64,000 nt of DNA from assembly GCF_016741855.1 (NCBI RefSeq), contig NZ_JAERRH010000010.1:240303-304302 (forward strand), in the 5' to 3' direction. Source of the stretch: Streptomyces musisoli (GTDB lineage Bacteria; Actinomycetota; Actinomycetes; Streptomycetales; Streptomycetaceae). The translations under genes and the position numbers were made by a program. The number at the start of each line of letters is the position of its first letter. Within the stretch, counting starts at the first letter, position 1. The notes under the pieces are model-generated. The model saw nothing but the letters and a program-made list of their open reading frames with translations. It had not been told where the DNA came from and did not search any database. Positions 18,672 to 28,148 of this stretch are shown here, in pieces.

Positions 18672-19469
18672 TTAGTGGCTGTGGGGGATCTGAAGGGCCC
18701 GCCAGATCGTCTCGTTGGGGACCCCGGTGTAGGCGCCGCCCGGCGAGCCGCACGTGACGTGCCAGTTCCCCCAGGCGGTGAGGTCGGCGGAGCCGATGTC
18801 GTTGGACGGGGTGAAAGACCCCGCGCCGACGGCCACGAGCCGCTTGGCGGCGGCGAGGGCGAGCGGGGAGGTGCGGCCGACCCGGAACCAATCGACACCC
18901 GGGTAGGGCGCATAGGCAGCGGCCGTGCCGGACGAGGTCTTGATGAGGGCCGGATCGTCCACCCACGACGTGTCCGCGGTCACCATCGGCGAGCAGTACT
19001 TCGGGTAGCCGTAGCCGTAGACCGCTGCGTCGCTCCGGTTGCGGACCCGCAGGTAGACGCCATCACCCTCCGGCGCCCCGGTCGTGTTGGTGTTGAACTC
19101 GATCGTCCAGATCTGAGTGGCGTCGTACTTCCACACCAGGCCGGTGTGATCCTGTCCGGAGCTGCCGATCATCACCTGCGCTCCCAGAGCGGGTTTCCAG
19201 CTCCAGCGGCCCCACGACTGGTAGGTGGTGACCACCTCGTCGCAGGCCGGGGTCTGCGGCATGATCGTGATGTCCCCGGCCCGGTGGGCGAGCCACAGCA
19301 GGCCGATGACGCACCAGGACTGCCCCTGGTACGGCGACATTCCGGGGGTCTCGGCCGCGTAGCGGTTGATGTTCGTCCAGGTAGTACCGGACTTGTCCTC
19401 CTGGTACTTGATCGCAGCTTCCTGCGTCCCCAGCTCGATCAGCGTCTGCGGGGCGATCGCGGCAACCAT
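18672..19469 (-). CDS. CHAP-like cell-wall hydrolase
   Basis: This 265-residue protein has the layout of a CHAP/NlpC-type cysteine hydrolase: Cys53 in GQSWCVIGL, His108 in GQDHTGLVW and a polar residue in TIEFNTN near residue 124. The C-terminal 90 residues (YPGVDWFRVGRTSPLALAAA onward) may bind the wall or substrate. It could be a second lysis enzyme or a tail-associated hydrolase for infection. Its place between fibre and endolysin genes does not decide which. Confidence 0.65.
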   Translation of the reverse strand: MVAAIAPQTLIELGTQEAAIKYQEDKSGTTWTNINRYAAETPGMSPYQGQSWCVIGLLWLAHRAGDITIMPQTPACDEVVTTYQSWGRWSWKPALGAQVMIGSSGQDHTGLVWKYDATQIWTIEFNTNTTGAPEGDGVYLRVRNRSDAAVYGYGYPKYCSPMVTADTSWVDDPALIKTSSGTAAAYAPYPGVDWFRVGRTSPLALAAAKRLVAVGAGSFTPSNDIGSADLTAWGNWHVTCGSPGGAYTGVPNETIWRALQIPHSH

Positions 19470-19479
19470 GGAACTCCCC

Positions 19480-20997
19480 TCAGGACGGGTCGAGGATCCG
19501 CCAGCCGACCGTGGAGGTGTCGGAGGCGGATGTGGACTTGATCGTGAACGAGGTGCCGGCGGTCCGGGCGTTGACGTACGGCGCGCCGACGGTGCCGCCC
19601 GGCGTCTGGATGGTCAGCACGATCACGCTGGTCGCGGTCACCGCCGTGGTGTTCACGGTGACGGTGCCGGCCGCCAGGACCGCGGTTCCCATGCGGGCCG
19701 CGGTGCCGCCGCTGGGGACGACCGATCGGCCGGCGAGGACCACCGAGCCGTCGCCGGGGTCGAGCCGGTTGACGGTGCCGTTCAGCGTGTTCGTCTTCAC
19801 GGCGGTCAGCCCGAGCACGGTCGAGATGGTGCCCGTGTCCGTGCGCAGGCAAGTGGTCGCGCCGGTCCCCGGCGACACCTCGGTCACCCCGGCCAGGACC
19901 ACGCCCGCCGCGTTGTTGGTGAGCCATACGGACGTGCCGTCGCTGGCCTTCGTCACGAATCCCTGGACCGTGACGCCTTTGCCGCCGTACACCTCCATCC
20001 CCGTGGTGCACTGCTCGGCGCCGCAGCTGGTCAGGCTGACACCCGTGCAGGTGTCCAGCCGGTAGCCGAACGGGGCGCCCTGCACGGCGCACGCGTTGAC
20101 GTTGCTGTACGACATGCCCTCCAGCCAGATGCCGCCGGTGACGCAGCCCTCGACGGAGCAGGCGATCAGCGAGGTGGAGGCGCCGCCGAGGACGGTGTCC
20201 TGCGGAGCCTGGAGGTGAATGCCGACGCCGCCGCAGGTGCGCACGCGCACCCGGTGCAGGATGGTGGAGGCCAGCTGGTGGCAGAAGATCCCGTCGCCAC
20301 CGAAACTCTGGATGAGTACGTCCCGCAGACTGACGCTCGTGGTCGACGGCGCGGAGAAGCGCGTGAGCCGCACGCCGCTGCCGAACCCTCGGCCAGGCCC
20401 GGAGAGTTGCAGTCGCTCCAGCGTGATGCCGCCGACGTCCGTTCCGGTGATGCAGTCCTTGTTCTGGTCGGTGGACTGGAGGATGGACGCGCGGGGGCCC
20501 GCGCCGATCGCGGTGACGCCGCTGGCCCAGGTGAGCGCGGCGGTCAGGATGTACCGGCCCGCCGGGATGTACAGCGTGCCGCCGCCCGCCGTGCCGGCCG
20601 CGGTGATGGCGGCCTGGAGCGCCGCGGTGTCGTCCGTGACGCCGTCGCCCTTCGCGCCGAAGTCCCTGACCACGTTCAGCCAGTCCACGGAGGTCTGGCT
20701 CGATGCGCTGCCGGCGGTGACGTTGTGTGCTTCCACCCAGGCCCGGGAAGAGCCGCCGGCGTCCGCCCACATCCCGGTCACCGCATCGGGGCCGCGGAAG
20801 CGCGGCAGGAAGCCGAATTCGTCGGCTCGAACCGTGGTCATGGCTGCGCCGCTCATGTCCTGGAGATCGGTGTACTGGGTGCCGCCGTCCGCGGCGTCCC
20901 AGACGGTGATCACCGCGCCGGGGGCCACTGCCCACAAGCCGTCGGAGGGTGTCACCACATAGTCGGCGATTCCGGCGCCGAACTCGTAGCGGGCCAT
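19480..20997 (-). CDS. Tail spike / receptor-binding protein, pectate-lyase-like beta-helix
   Basis: This 505-residue protein has an N-terminal adaptor (about 1-105) and then the motif VRDFGAKGDGVTDDTAALQA, the hallmark of Pectate_lyase_3 beta-helix proteins. The middle shows repeated short strands rich in Gly, Val and Thr, as in right-handed beta-helices. The C-terminus is a Thr/Val-rich beta domain. It is the likely receptor-binding or glycan-degrading spike. The start overlaps the upstream stop (TAATG at 20995-20999). Confidence 0.8.
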   Translation of the reverse strand: MARYEFGAGIADYVVTPSDGLWAVAPGAVITVWDAADGGTQYTDLQDMSGAAMTTVRADEFGFLPRFRGPDAVTGMWADAGGSSRAWVEAHNVTAGSASSQTSVDWLNVVRDFGAKGDGVTDDTAALQAAITAAGTAGGGTLYIPAGRYILTAALTWASGVTAIGAGPRASILQSTDQNKDCITGTDVGGITLERLQLSGPGRGFGSGVRLTRFSAPSTTSVSLRDVLIQSFGGDGIFCHQLASTILHRVRVRTCGGVGIHLQAPQDTVLGGASTSLIACSVEGCVTGGIWLEGMSYSNVNACAVQGAPFGYRLDTCTGVSLTSCGAEQCTTGMEVYGGKGVTVQGFVTKASDGTSVWLTNNAAGVVLAGVTEVSPGTGATTCLRTDTGTISTVLGLTAVKTNTLNGTVNRLDPGDGSVVLAGRSVVPSGGTAARMGTAVLAAGTVTVNTTAVTATSVIVLTIQTPGGTVGAPYVNARTAGTSFTIKSTSASDTSTVGWRILDPS

Positions 20998-21935
20998 TAG
21001 CTGCTCACCGCCCAGCTCATGCCCCCGGGGAGCACCAGCTCGTCCTTGTCGATGGTCGGATGGTTGGTCAGCAGAACCTGCCCAGGGGTGTCGGAGGCGG
21101 CGGAGAACACGGTGACGCGCGCGATCCGTACGCCGGTGAGGTAGGCGATGCCGTACTGGTCCAGTGAGCGATGCTGGTAGTCCGAGGGGATGAAGACGGG
21201 GAGGCGGGACGAGGTCGCGCCCGCCAGAGCGGCAGCCGTACGTGTGAACCGTCCCAGGCGCAGGTGAACGGTTCCGCTGCGGACTTCCAGCATCGAGCTG
21301 GAGTCGATCGACCAGTTCGAGACCGGCTTGTCCACCGAGATGGTGGCGCTGCTCTCGTAGATGAGGACCCAGGTACTACCAGTCCAGATGCGGACGCGGC
21401 CGGTGTCGGTCTCCACGGCCAGCTCGCCGGCCACCGGGTTCGGGTTCAAGGTCTTGGACGTGCACGGGCGTGAGCGGGCGCCCGCGTACAGCTCGGACCG
21501 GGTCACGGTCACGGTTCCGGCGCCGGACTGGATCGACACCACGGCCAGCGGGATCTCGAAGATTCCCGTGCCTCCGGTCTGCTGGACGGGGTCCGGTGTC
21601 ATGCTGCTGGCGCCCTGCCGCACGACTGCCCGTACGGTCCAGGTGGCGCGGTCCAGGCGCAGCACGATCCGGTCCCGGCGCTCCTGCCCGGACGCGTTGG
21701 GCGCGATCGGCAGGGTCACGGTGGAGCTTCCGGAGTACCAGGCGTGCCCGCGCACGCTCGCGTAGACGTCGGGGCGGATGGTTACCGTCAGGCCGGTGCC
21801 CGCCGAGACCACCGCGGCGTCGGCCGGGCTGCCGTACACCCCGTTGTCGGAGAACCGGCAGGCGATCTGCTCGTACTCGACGTCGGTGATGCCCCGGCTG
21901 TTGTGGGCCGGGGACGGCCAGGAGTCATCGGCCAT
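20997..21935 (-). CDS. Tail tip / fibre-associated protein
   Basis: A 312-residue protein beginning MADDSWPSPAHNSRGITDVE. The N-terminal half (residues 20-170) resembles the conserved upper-fibre or baseplate module of actinophages: IRPDVYASVRGHAWYSGSST and RRDRIVLRLDRATWTVRA. The C-terminal half is variable. I chose ATG 21935, just after the stop of the upstream gene; an upstream in-frame start would overlap that gene by about 40 bases. Confidence 0.75.
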   Translation of the reverse strand: MADDSWPSPAHNSRGITDVEYEQIACRFSDNGVYGSPADAAVVSAGTGLTVTIRPDVYASVRGHAWYSGSSTVTLPIAPNASGQERRDRIVLRLDRATWTVRAVVRQGASSMTPDPVQQTGGTGIFEIPLAVVSIQSGAGTVTVTRSELYAGARSRPCTSKTLNPNPVAGELAVETDTGRVRIWTGSTWVLIYESSATISVDKPVSNWSIDSSSMLEVRSGTVHLRLGRFTRTAAALAGATSSRLPVFIPSDYQHRSLDQYGIAYLTGVRIARVTVFSAASDTPGQVLLTNHPTIDKDELVLPGGMSWAVSS

Positions 21936-21942
21936 CGGGGGC

Positions 21943-23106
21943 TTACCTCGCTTCCAGTCGGCCGAGCCTGCGGCCCAGCTCACGTACCAGCCGCACCATG
22001 CGGGGATCTGTGGTGGCGTCCGGGGAGCCGATCAGTGACGTGACCTGCTCGCCGCTGTCGGGGGACGCCTGAAGGTGGATCGACCGGACCAGGTCTCTGA
22101 CCTCCTGGCCGGTCGGGAGTGCGACGGTGACCTTGTCGCCGAGGCCGAAGTCGCGGCCCGCCCGCAGGTCCTCGGTGTCGACGGTGACCGTGGCCAGCTC
22201 CACCGGAGCCGCGCCCTCCGCGAGCGCCTGGCGGCCCTCCTGGGTGATCTCCCCGTTGTCGTTGCTGGCGGCGCTGGAGTCGACCAGCTGCTCCACCCGC
22301 CACCAGGCGGCTGCGGCTGCCGTGTCGGCGACCTCGACGTACGGGCGGGGGAAGGCTTGCTCGGAGCCGATGCCCAGCGCGTGGGTGACCGTGGGCGCGC
22401 TGCGCTTGTAGGTGAAGCCGCGCAGGTTGCCGAGGCCGGCGGAGAAGCGGGCTGTCGCGGTGCGGTCAACCGGCTGGTACACCTCGAAGAGGATCTGTGT
22501 CCCCACCTGCCGGGCCCGGATGCCGAGGCCGCCGCCGTCGGTGGCCACCCTGCGGCACACGTCGAGGAGCCGCTCCAGGCGGGTGTCCACGCTCACGGTG
22601 GTGCCCACCCCGGCTACCGGCCCGAGGACGAGGTTCGGGATCCGCCGCGCCGTCTGGGCGCCGGGCCCGCAGTTCTCGTTGATCAGCGTGCGGATGATCG
22701 TCTCAGCGTTCGTGGCCGCGATCTTCCGGGAGGTGTCCGGCTGCGAGGACCACGCCGAGCCGGGCGCCGGCCACGTCAGGTACCCGGCGGGCAGCGCCAG
22801 GTCGTCGGAGAAGTTCACAGTGACCTTGCCCGGTGGCGGCTCCCCCTCGCCCGCGATGCCCCAGGAGAAGTCCTGGGGGATCTCCATCGGCCCGGCCATC
22901 CACACCTGGCCGTCGCGGATCACCATGAGCCGGTTGCCGGGCTGGAGCTGAGCCATCACCTCGGCGTGCGCGACCAGGTCCACGCTGCCGCTGCCGGGCT
23001 CGTTGAAGGCCTGGCTGACGTCCAGGTTGGACCAGTCAGCGAGCGGGTCGCCCTGCACGACCAGGCTCCGGTCGGTGATGAGTAGCTGGACGGCCACCGG
23101 CCCCAC
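21943..23106 (-). CDS. Tail protein of the ReqiPepy6 Gp37-like family
   Basis: This 387-residue protein matches the siphovirus Gp37-like tail proteins of actinophages: N-terminal DWSNLDVSQAFNEPGSGSVD, then PGNRLMVIRDGQVWMAGP, and GFGLGDKV-like RDFGLGDKVTVALPTGQEV near the C-terminus. These proteins are part of the tail tip, equivalent to tail-associated Tal proteins. It lies between the distal-tail protein and the fibre genes, in the usual order. Confidence 0.85.
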   Translation of the reverse strand: MGPVAVQLLITDRSLVVQGDPLADWSNLDVSQAFNEPGSGSVDLVAHAEVMAQLQPGNRLMVIRDGQVWMAGPMEIPQDFSWGIAGEGEPPPGKVTVNFSDDLALPAGYLTWPAPGSAWSSQPDTSRKIAATNAETIIRTLINENCGPGAQTARRIPNLVLGPVAGVGTTVSVDTRLERLLDVCRRVATDGGGLGIRARQVGTQILFEVYQPVDRTATARFSAGLGNLRGFTYKRSAPTVTHALGIGSEQAFPRPYVEVADTAAAAAWWRVEQLVDSSAASNDNGEITQEGRQALAEGAAPVELATVTVDTEDLRAGRDFGLGDKVTVALPTGQEVRDLVRSIHLQASPDSGEQVTSLIGSPDATTDPRMVRLVRELGRRLGRLEAR

Positions 23107-23112
23107 CTCCCG

Positions 23113-24108
23113 TCAGGCGGTCTCGTACCGCGGGTAGAAGGAGAGGTCGACGGCCGACCCGGGCCCGCTGCCGGCCAGGGTGAAGCTCACCGCGTTATCG
23201 CCTGGCTGCAAGCCCCACAGAGTGGCGGTCGGCCAGTTCAGGGCGCCAACCCAGTTGGAGCCGTCCTGGAAGCGGACCTGTGGCGGGTCGGTGCGCACGG
23301 TGACTTTCTCCCCGGCGAGCAGGTTGCCGTGGCCGACAGTCGTCGGGTTGAGCGTGAAGGACTCGGTGACCGGGCCGGTCCGGGTCGTGCGGGTCACGCT
23401 GAAATTGACCAAGCTGGCCGGGCCCGTGATGGTCCAGGTCGGCCACACGACCGTGTCGCTTGGGTTGGTGACCGTGGTCGCGCCCAGCACCTGGGAGGAC
23501 GACACGGTCGGATACGGCGTGAAGAAGGAGCTGCTGGCGGCCTGCTCGCGGTGCACCACCACCGGCACCGGGTCGATCCAGTACGGGTCCTCGCAGAACA
23601 GCGTCATCACCGCGGTGTCCACGATCCAGCCCGACCCCGCCGCGCCGCGGCCCTCCCACCCCTCCTGGTAGAGGACGCTGATCTGCCGACGGGAGCCATC
23701 CGGACGGGCGATCTCCAGCACCCCCGGGCCGTCCCGGAGAGTGCGGGTGAACGCGGTGGCCAGCTGCCGCCAGCGGGTCACGAACTCGAGGTGGCTGTCG
23801 CCGCGCACCTGGAGCGGCCAGACGATCTGCCGGGCCTGCGCCTGGGCGTGCCGCAGGGTGGCGCCCCCGCGCGCCCGCGGGTCGGTCGTCAGCTCGTACG
23901 GCACCGCTCCCAGGCCGGAGACACCCTCGGCGAGCGTCTTCCAGCCCAGGGACCGCGTCGTCAGCGGCCATACCCCGCCGGCCGGGTCGTAGTAGGTGAC
24001 CGTGGCCCGGCCGAGGTCCGGCAGGATGATGCCGCCACCGCCCCCGCCACCCGCGGGTGGCTCACCGGTGTCCGGCGGGGTGATGACGGGGGCAGCGATC
24101 AGCGGCAT
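23113..24108 (-). CDS. Distal tail protein (Dit-like)
   Basis: This 331-residue protein immediately follows the tape measure gene (one base apart). Features include a glycine-rich linker near residue 22, SLGWKTLAEGVSGLG, the segment TLFCEDPYWIDP in the middle and a C-terminal beta domain (NPTTVGHGNLLAGEKV and WGLQPGDNAVSFTLAG). These fit the phage tail-component family that caps the tail tube and links it to the tip. Confidence 0.85.
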   Translation of the reverse strand: MPLIAAPVITPPDTGEPPAGGGGGGGIILPDLGRATVTYYDPAGGVWPLTTRSLGWKTLAEGVSGLGAVPYELTTDPRARGGATLRHAQAQARQIVWPLQVRGDSHLEFVTRWRQLATAFTRTLRDGPGVLEIARPDGSRRQISVLYQEGWEGRGAAGSGWIVDTAVMTLFCEDPYWIDPVPVVVHREQAASSSFFTPYPTVSSSQVLGATTVTNPSDTVVWPTWTITGPASLVNFSVTRTTRTGPVTESFTLNPTTVGHGNLLAGEKVTVRTDPPQVRFQDGSNWVGALNWPTATLWGLQPGDNAVSFTLAGSGPGSAVDLSFYPRYETA

Positions 24109-27100
24109 CTACCGGGGCCTCCCCACTCGCGCGAGCGCGTCCTGGCGGCGCTGGAGCGTCTCCAGGTCGCGGATGGTCATGGACCGGTGCTGGAGGTTGT
24201 AGGTGTTCTGGGTGGTGTTGTTCACCACCCGCCTTCCCTGAGCGGCCGCCGCGCCGGGCGCGGCGAACTGGCGTGGGGTCGGCGTGTCCACCAGCGACGC
24301 CATCGACCGGGATACCGCCTTGCGGCCGGACTCGATGCCGCGGCGCAGGCCCTCCGCCGTGTAGGCGCCGACCCGGGCCATCACCCGCGACGGCGACTTG
24401 ATCCCGAGCGCCCGGCGGATCGACTTCGACATGGCCTTCGCGATCGTCAGCATCTGCTGCTCGATCGAGCGCTGTTGCTTCTTCAGCCCGTCGACGATGC
24501 CCTGCCCGGCGCGGATCCCCGCCCCGTACATGGCGTCCGCCGCGGAGTTCCCGGCCTTCCCGGCGGCCTTCGCCAACCGGGCCTGCTCGGCGTTGATCGC
24601 CTTGATCTGTGCCGGGGTGGCCGAGGCGAGCGACGCCGCAACGGCACCGCCCTGCTCGACGCCGGCCTGCGCGATCTGAGCCAGCAGGTCCGACCTGACG
24701 CCCTTCTTCTTCAGCGCCACGATGTTCTTCGCGAACAGCTCGGCGGCCTTCCTGTCCTGCTGGAGGCGCGCCAGGATGGCCTGCGGGCTCTGGCTGCCGG
24801 TCTGACCGGTGATGGCGCCGCTGTTGAGGACGCCAGTCCGGACGTCCGCCGCCAACTTGTTTCGTGCGGCGATCTGGTCCGACAGGTTCTTCTGCGCGAC
24901 CTTCAGCCGCGCGGCCACCTTCTCCTCCGACCGGGCCAGCGTCAGAAGCTGCTTCGTGCCGGCCGACAGCGTGCCGAGCGCCCGGGTGCGCTTGCTGCCG
25001 CGCTTGAGGGAGTCGGCGATGATGTCGGCCAACCGTCCCGAGGCGGCCTTGACCTGCTTCGACGAGCCGGTCAGGCCCTCGATGAGACCGCGGGCGATCC
25101 ACCGGCCCTGCTCGGTCGTCACCTTGGAGGGGCTCGCGATGCCGAGGGCCTTGGCGATCGGCCCAGGGATCATGCTCTTCGCCCAGCTGATCAATTTCTC
25201 CTTGATCCAGCTGCCCATGGACTTGATCCCGCTCCACAGGCCCTGAACGACCGCTACGCCCTTGGACACCAGCAGCCGCGACATGTCGCCGATGGCTGCC
25301 GTGGTGCGGCCAGGCAGCCCCTGCACCCACGCCAGGAACTTCACGCCCTCGGCCGCCGCCGCCGACTTGAACCGCTGCCAGGCCGAGGAAGCGCTCCGGG
25401 CGAGGGCCCCACCAAGCCCTCCCAGCGCGGCCGTTGCGCGACCGGGCAGTGCCCGCACAGACCCCGTGAAGGCCGCCCACTGCCGCTCGACCGGGCCCGA
25501 AACGTAACGGGACCACAGCCCGCTGAACCAGGCGCCGATGGCCGAGCCCAGAGAGGTCAGCACCGCGCCCGCCTGACCGGCCTTCTCGTTGACCCATCCG
25601 GTGAAGGAGGCCCACCAGCGGGGGACGTTCTCCTGCGTCGCGGAGATCAGCGCGGACGCGAAGCCGTAGATGATCGTTCCGGCCGCTGCCAGCACTGCTC
25701 CGCCGACGAGGGCGGGCAGCATGGCGATGGCCAGCATCAGCCCGCCCGCAATGGCCGTGATCTTGAAGACGGCGCCAGGGTTGGCCATGACGTAGTCCGC
25801 GGCCTGCTGGCCGAGCCCGGACAGAGCCTGGATGGCCTGCGGCCCCAGCTCCTGGATCTTCGCCCACAGTTGCTGGCCGATGAGCCCGATGAAAGCCGAG
25901 ATCCGCTCGGCCGTACCCTCGCTGCCCTTGCCGGCCTCATCCCAGATGTGCCCGAGGGCGCCCTTGAACTTGTCGAGCTGCACCAGGCCGCCGCCCAGGA
26001 GGCCGACAAGCCCCTGCTGCATCGACCTCTTGGCCTGCTCCAACTTGGTGGAGGCGTTGTCCCGCAGTGCGTCGCCCATCTCGTCGGCCGCACCACCGAC
26101 CTGGCCGAGGGCATCGACCGCCTTTGCCGGATCAAGCGCGAGGAGGGCCCGCTGGGTGTCCTCGCTCTTCGTGCCGAAAAGCTCGGTGGCGGCAGCGTCC
26201 CGCTTGACCGGGTCTTCCATCGCCCGCAGCTTGTCGAGGGTCATCTGGAGCGCCTTCGTGGCCTCCGGACCACCCTTGCTGATCATCTTCACCATCTGGC
26301 CGGAGTTGAGGCCGATGTGCTTAAAGCCGGAAACGATCTTCGAGGAGCCCTGAACACCCTCGATCGTGAATTCCTTCAATGCGTCCGCGACCACGTCGGT
26401 GTCGCGGGCACCGGCCTTAAGGCCCTGCGACATCAGGCCGGTGGCCTGCTGCACGTTGAGTCCGAGCCGCTGGAAGATCACGGAGTATTCGTTGAAGGTG
26501 TCCGCGATGTCGTCCGCCCGGGGGCCCATCGTCTGGAGTCCGCGGGTGAACGCGTCGATTGCCGCCACGCCATCCTTGGCGAGGCCGGTCTTGATGGTCT
26601 GGCCGACTGCGTTCGCCGTCTGCCCCAAGTCCAACTCAAAGGTGCTGGCCAGGTCCGAGACACCAGTGGCCAACTGGCGGATCTGCCGGTCTGTCGCCGC
26701 GGGGGGCAGGAGCCCAGCCCGCATGGTCACCGAGATCGCCTCGGCAGCACCCTCGAAGTCCTCGGTGACCGCGTCCGCATACAGCTGCCCGGCGATGTGC
26801 CCGTACCGGCGGGCCTCGGCCGGGGTCTTGCCGAGCTGTGCGGCGAGGCGGCCGGTGATCCGCTCCTCGTCCATCGCCTGGGAGATGCCGGCCATGAGGG
26901 TGGCCCCGGCGGCGGCGCCCAGGGCGGCCAGGCCGAACTTGGCGCCCAGGCCCTCGCGGAGGTTGGCGCCGATGTTGGCGACGCCTTCGCTCGTCCGGGT
27001 GCGCATGCGGCCGAAGAACCCCTCGCCCGCCTGATCCCCGGCGTCATTCGCAGCGTCGGCCGCGTCGTCGGCGCCGCGCCGCACACCGTCGGCGAGGTCA

Positions 27101-27417
27101 TCGCCCGCCTGCCGGGCGCCGGGCTGAACACCGTCCTCGAAGCGGCGGCCGACCTGCCGTCCCGCCCGGTGTGCTTCCGCCTCGGCCTCGGCGGCCGCGG
27201 CGGTGACCTCGTCGACCAGCTCGCCGCGCATGTTCCGCCACTGGCCGTCGGCGCCGCGGACCAGGCCCTGCCCGATCTGCTGTCCGGCGTCCTCGGCGTC
27301 GCCGGCCATCTGCTGGCCGGCCTGCCGCAGCGCCTGCTCGGCGCGGCGCAGGGCCGGGTCCACAGCCCGATCGTCCACCGACAGAACAGCGTTCAGCTCG
27401 CCCACGGTCAGGGCCAC
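24109..27417 (-). CDS. Tail tape measure protein
   Basis: At 1102 residues this is the longest gene of the late operon. It is Ala-rich and helical, with a phage-minor-tail domain in the first half (around GFFGRMRTRTSEGVANIG and MAGISQAMDEERITGRLAAQ) and hydrophobic helices at about 549-600 (ITAIAGGLMLAIAMLPALVG). The C-terminus contains long coiled-coil segments. It sets tail length and sits between the chaperone pair and Dit, the standard order. Confidence 0.95.
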   Translation of the reverse strand: MALTVGELNAVLSVDDRAVDPALRRAEQALRQAGQQMAGDAEDAGQQIGQGLVRGADGQWRNMRGELVDEVTAAAAEAEAEAHRAGRQVGRRFEDGVQPGARQAGDDLADGVRRGADDAADAANDAGDQAGEGFFGRMRTRTSEGVANIGANLREGLGAKFGLAALGAAAGATLMAGISQAMDEERITGRLAAQLGKTPAEARRYGHIAGQLYADAVTEDFEGAAEAISVTMRAGLLPPAATDRQIRQLATGVSDLASTFELDLGQTANAVGQTIKTGLAKDGVAAIDAFTRGLQTMGPRADDIADTFNEYSVIFQRLGLNVQQATGLMSQGLKAGARDTDVVADALKEFTIEGVQGSSKIVSGFKHIGLNSGQMVKMISKGGPEATKALQMTLDKLRAMEDPVKRDAAATELFGTKSEDTQRALLALDPAKAVDALGQVGGAADEMGDALRDNASTKLEQAKRSMQQGLVGLLGGGLVQLDKFKGALGHIWDEAGKGSEGTAERISAFIGLIGQQLWAKIQELGPQAIQALSGLGQQAADYVMANPGAVFKITAIAGGLMLAIAMLPALVGGAVLAAAGTIIYGFASALISATQENVPRWWASFTGWVNEKAGQAGAVLTSLGSAIGAWFSGLWSRYVSGPVERQWAAFTGSVRALPGRATAALGGLGGALARSASSAWQRFKSAAAAEGVKFLAWVQGLPGRTTAAIGDMSRLLVSKGVAVVQGLWSGIKSMGSWIKEKLISWAKSMIPGPIAKALGIASPSKVTTEQGRWIARGLIEGLTGSSKQVKAASGRLADIIADSLKRGSKRTRALGTLSAGTKQLLTLARSEEKVAARLKVAQKNLSDQIAARNKLAADVRTGVLNSGAITGQTGSQSPQAILARLQQDRKAAELFAKNIVALKKKGVRSDLLAQIAQAGVEQGGAVAASLASATPAQIKAINAEQARLAKAAGKAGNSAADAMYGAGIRAGQGIVDGLKKQQRSIEQQMLTIAKAMSKSIRRALGIKSPSRVMARVGAYTAEGLRRGIESGRKAVSRSMASLVDTPTPRQFAAPGAAAAQGRRVVNNTTQNTYNLQHRSMTIRDLETLQRRQDALARVGRPR

Positions 27418-27423
27418 GACAGC

Positions 27424-27780
27424 TCACCTCCTGGCGGAGTGCGGGTCATCATGAGGTGGTGCGAAGTGCCGGTGGAGGCGGGAGTCGCAGGAGAACAGCC
27501 CGAGAACGCGAACCTTGAACCAGCGGTAGCTGCGCTGGCGGAGGATGCCGGAGCCGACGTCGATGCCGTACTCGCTGTGCAGGTCGTCCTCGACCAGCGG
27601 CCACTGGCCGAGGATCTGCTCCCACGTCAGCTCCGCGGCCGCCCCCGCCCGCCCCTGCTTCGGCGCCGGGATGCCGCCCTCGTACCACTCGTGGAGGCCG
27701 GTGACGGGGTCGTACTCGCCGTGCCCGACTCCGAGGAGCCGCGCGACGCCTGCCGACGCTCCGCCCGGTTCCTCGGCGCT
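27424..27780 (-). CDS. Tail assembly chaperone, frameshift extension (GT part)
   Basis: This reading frame has no convincing start of its own. It contributes about 118 residues to a fusion with the upstream chaperone through a -1 frameshift at 27780-27786, giving a product of about 241 residues. Recognisable segments are LTWEQILGQWPLVEDDLHSE and GILRQRSYRWFKVRVLGLFS. By analogy with lambda G/GT it would bind the tape measure protein and recruit tail tube subunits. Confidence 0.85.
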   Translation of the reverse strand, partial: SAEEPGGASAGVARLLGVGHGEYDPVTGLHEWYEGGIPAPKQGRAGAAAELTWEQILGQWPLVEDDLHSEYGIDVGSGILRQRSYRWFKVRVLGLFSCDSRLHRHFAPPHDDPHSARR

Positions 27781-28148
27781 TTTCCCAGCTGTCCCGTCTT
27801 CCAGAAGGTCTCGGCGGTCTCCCGGTCGCTGGTGATCCACCACATGACGGTCAGGGCCACATGCTTGAAGGCGCCCCAGCTCAGCTCCGCCTTCAAGTCC
27901 TCGTAGGCGTCGCCCAGGCACATCCGGTACAGGTCCAGCTCCTGCTGGTCGTCGAGGACCGGGGTGTCCGGCGTCCGGCCGCCGGCCGCGAGCCGGGCCG
28001 CCAGCGTCGTGATCCGGTCGATCCGCAGGCCGTCCTCGGCCGAGGGCTCCTCGATCCGATAGGTGCGCATCTGGCCGTCCCGCCCGCGGACGGGGAGTTC
28101 GAGGTACTCCTCCAGGAAGCTGTCGAGGGCCTCGAAGGGGGCGCTCAT
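27627..28148 (-). CDS. Tail assembly chaperone (G-like)
   Basis: This 173-residue protein is encoded between the tail tube and tape measure genes. The start is ATG 28148, overlapping the stop of the tail tube gene by ATGA. Conserved stretches include FEALDSFLEEYLELPVRGRD and WGAFKHVALTVMWWITSDRE. After the slippery site at 27780-27786 the zero-frame continues about 51 codons with low-complexity Arg/Ser sequence, while most homology continues in the -1 frame. Confidence 0.85.
   Translation of the reverse strand: MSAPFEALDSFLEEYLELPVRGRDGQMRTYRIEEPSAEDGLRIDRITTLAARLAAGGRTPDTPVLDDQQELDLYRMCLGDAYEDLKAELSWGAFKHVALTVMWWITSDRETAETFWKTGQLGKAPRNRAERRQASRGSSESGTASTTPSPASTSGTRAASRRRSRGGRGRPRS
27780..27786 (-). 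promoter_or_regulatory. -1 ribosomal frameshift slippery site GGGAAAA
   Basis: On the coding strand the zero-frame codons read CTG GGA AAA GCG, giving the heptamer G-GGA-AAA of the X-XXY-YYZ type. Slipping back one base leads into AGC GCC GAG GAA, the start of the extension frame. This is the standard siphovirus mechanism for making both chaperone forms. Confidence 0.9.

Noticed and set aside
23329..27906. A 1525-codon open frame on the plus strand opposite the tape measure gene.
   Set aside because: It is antisense to a well-supported gene, has low-complexity Arg/Gly/Asp-rich translation and arises from GC-rich third positions in the true frame.
27424..27921. Independent gene for the second tail chaperone frame.
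   Set aside because: Its upstream part is low-complexity and overlaps the first chaperone; the -1 heptamer explains its expression as a fusion.
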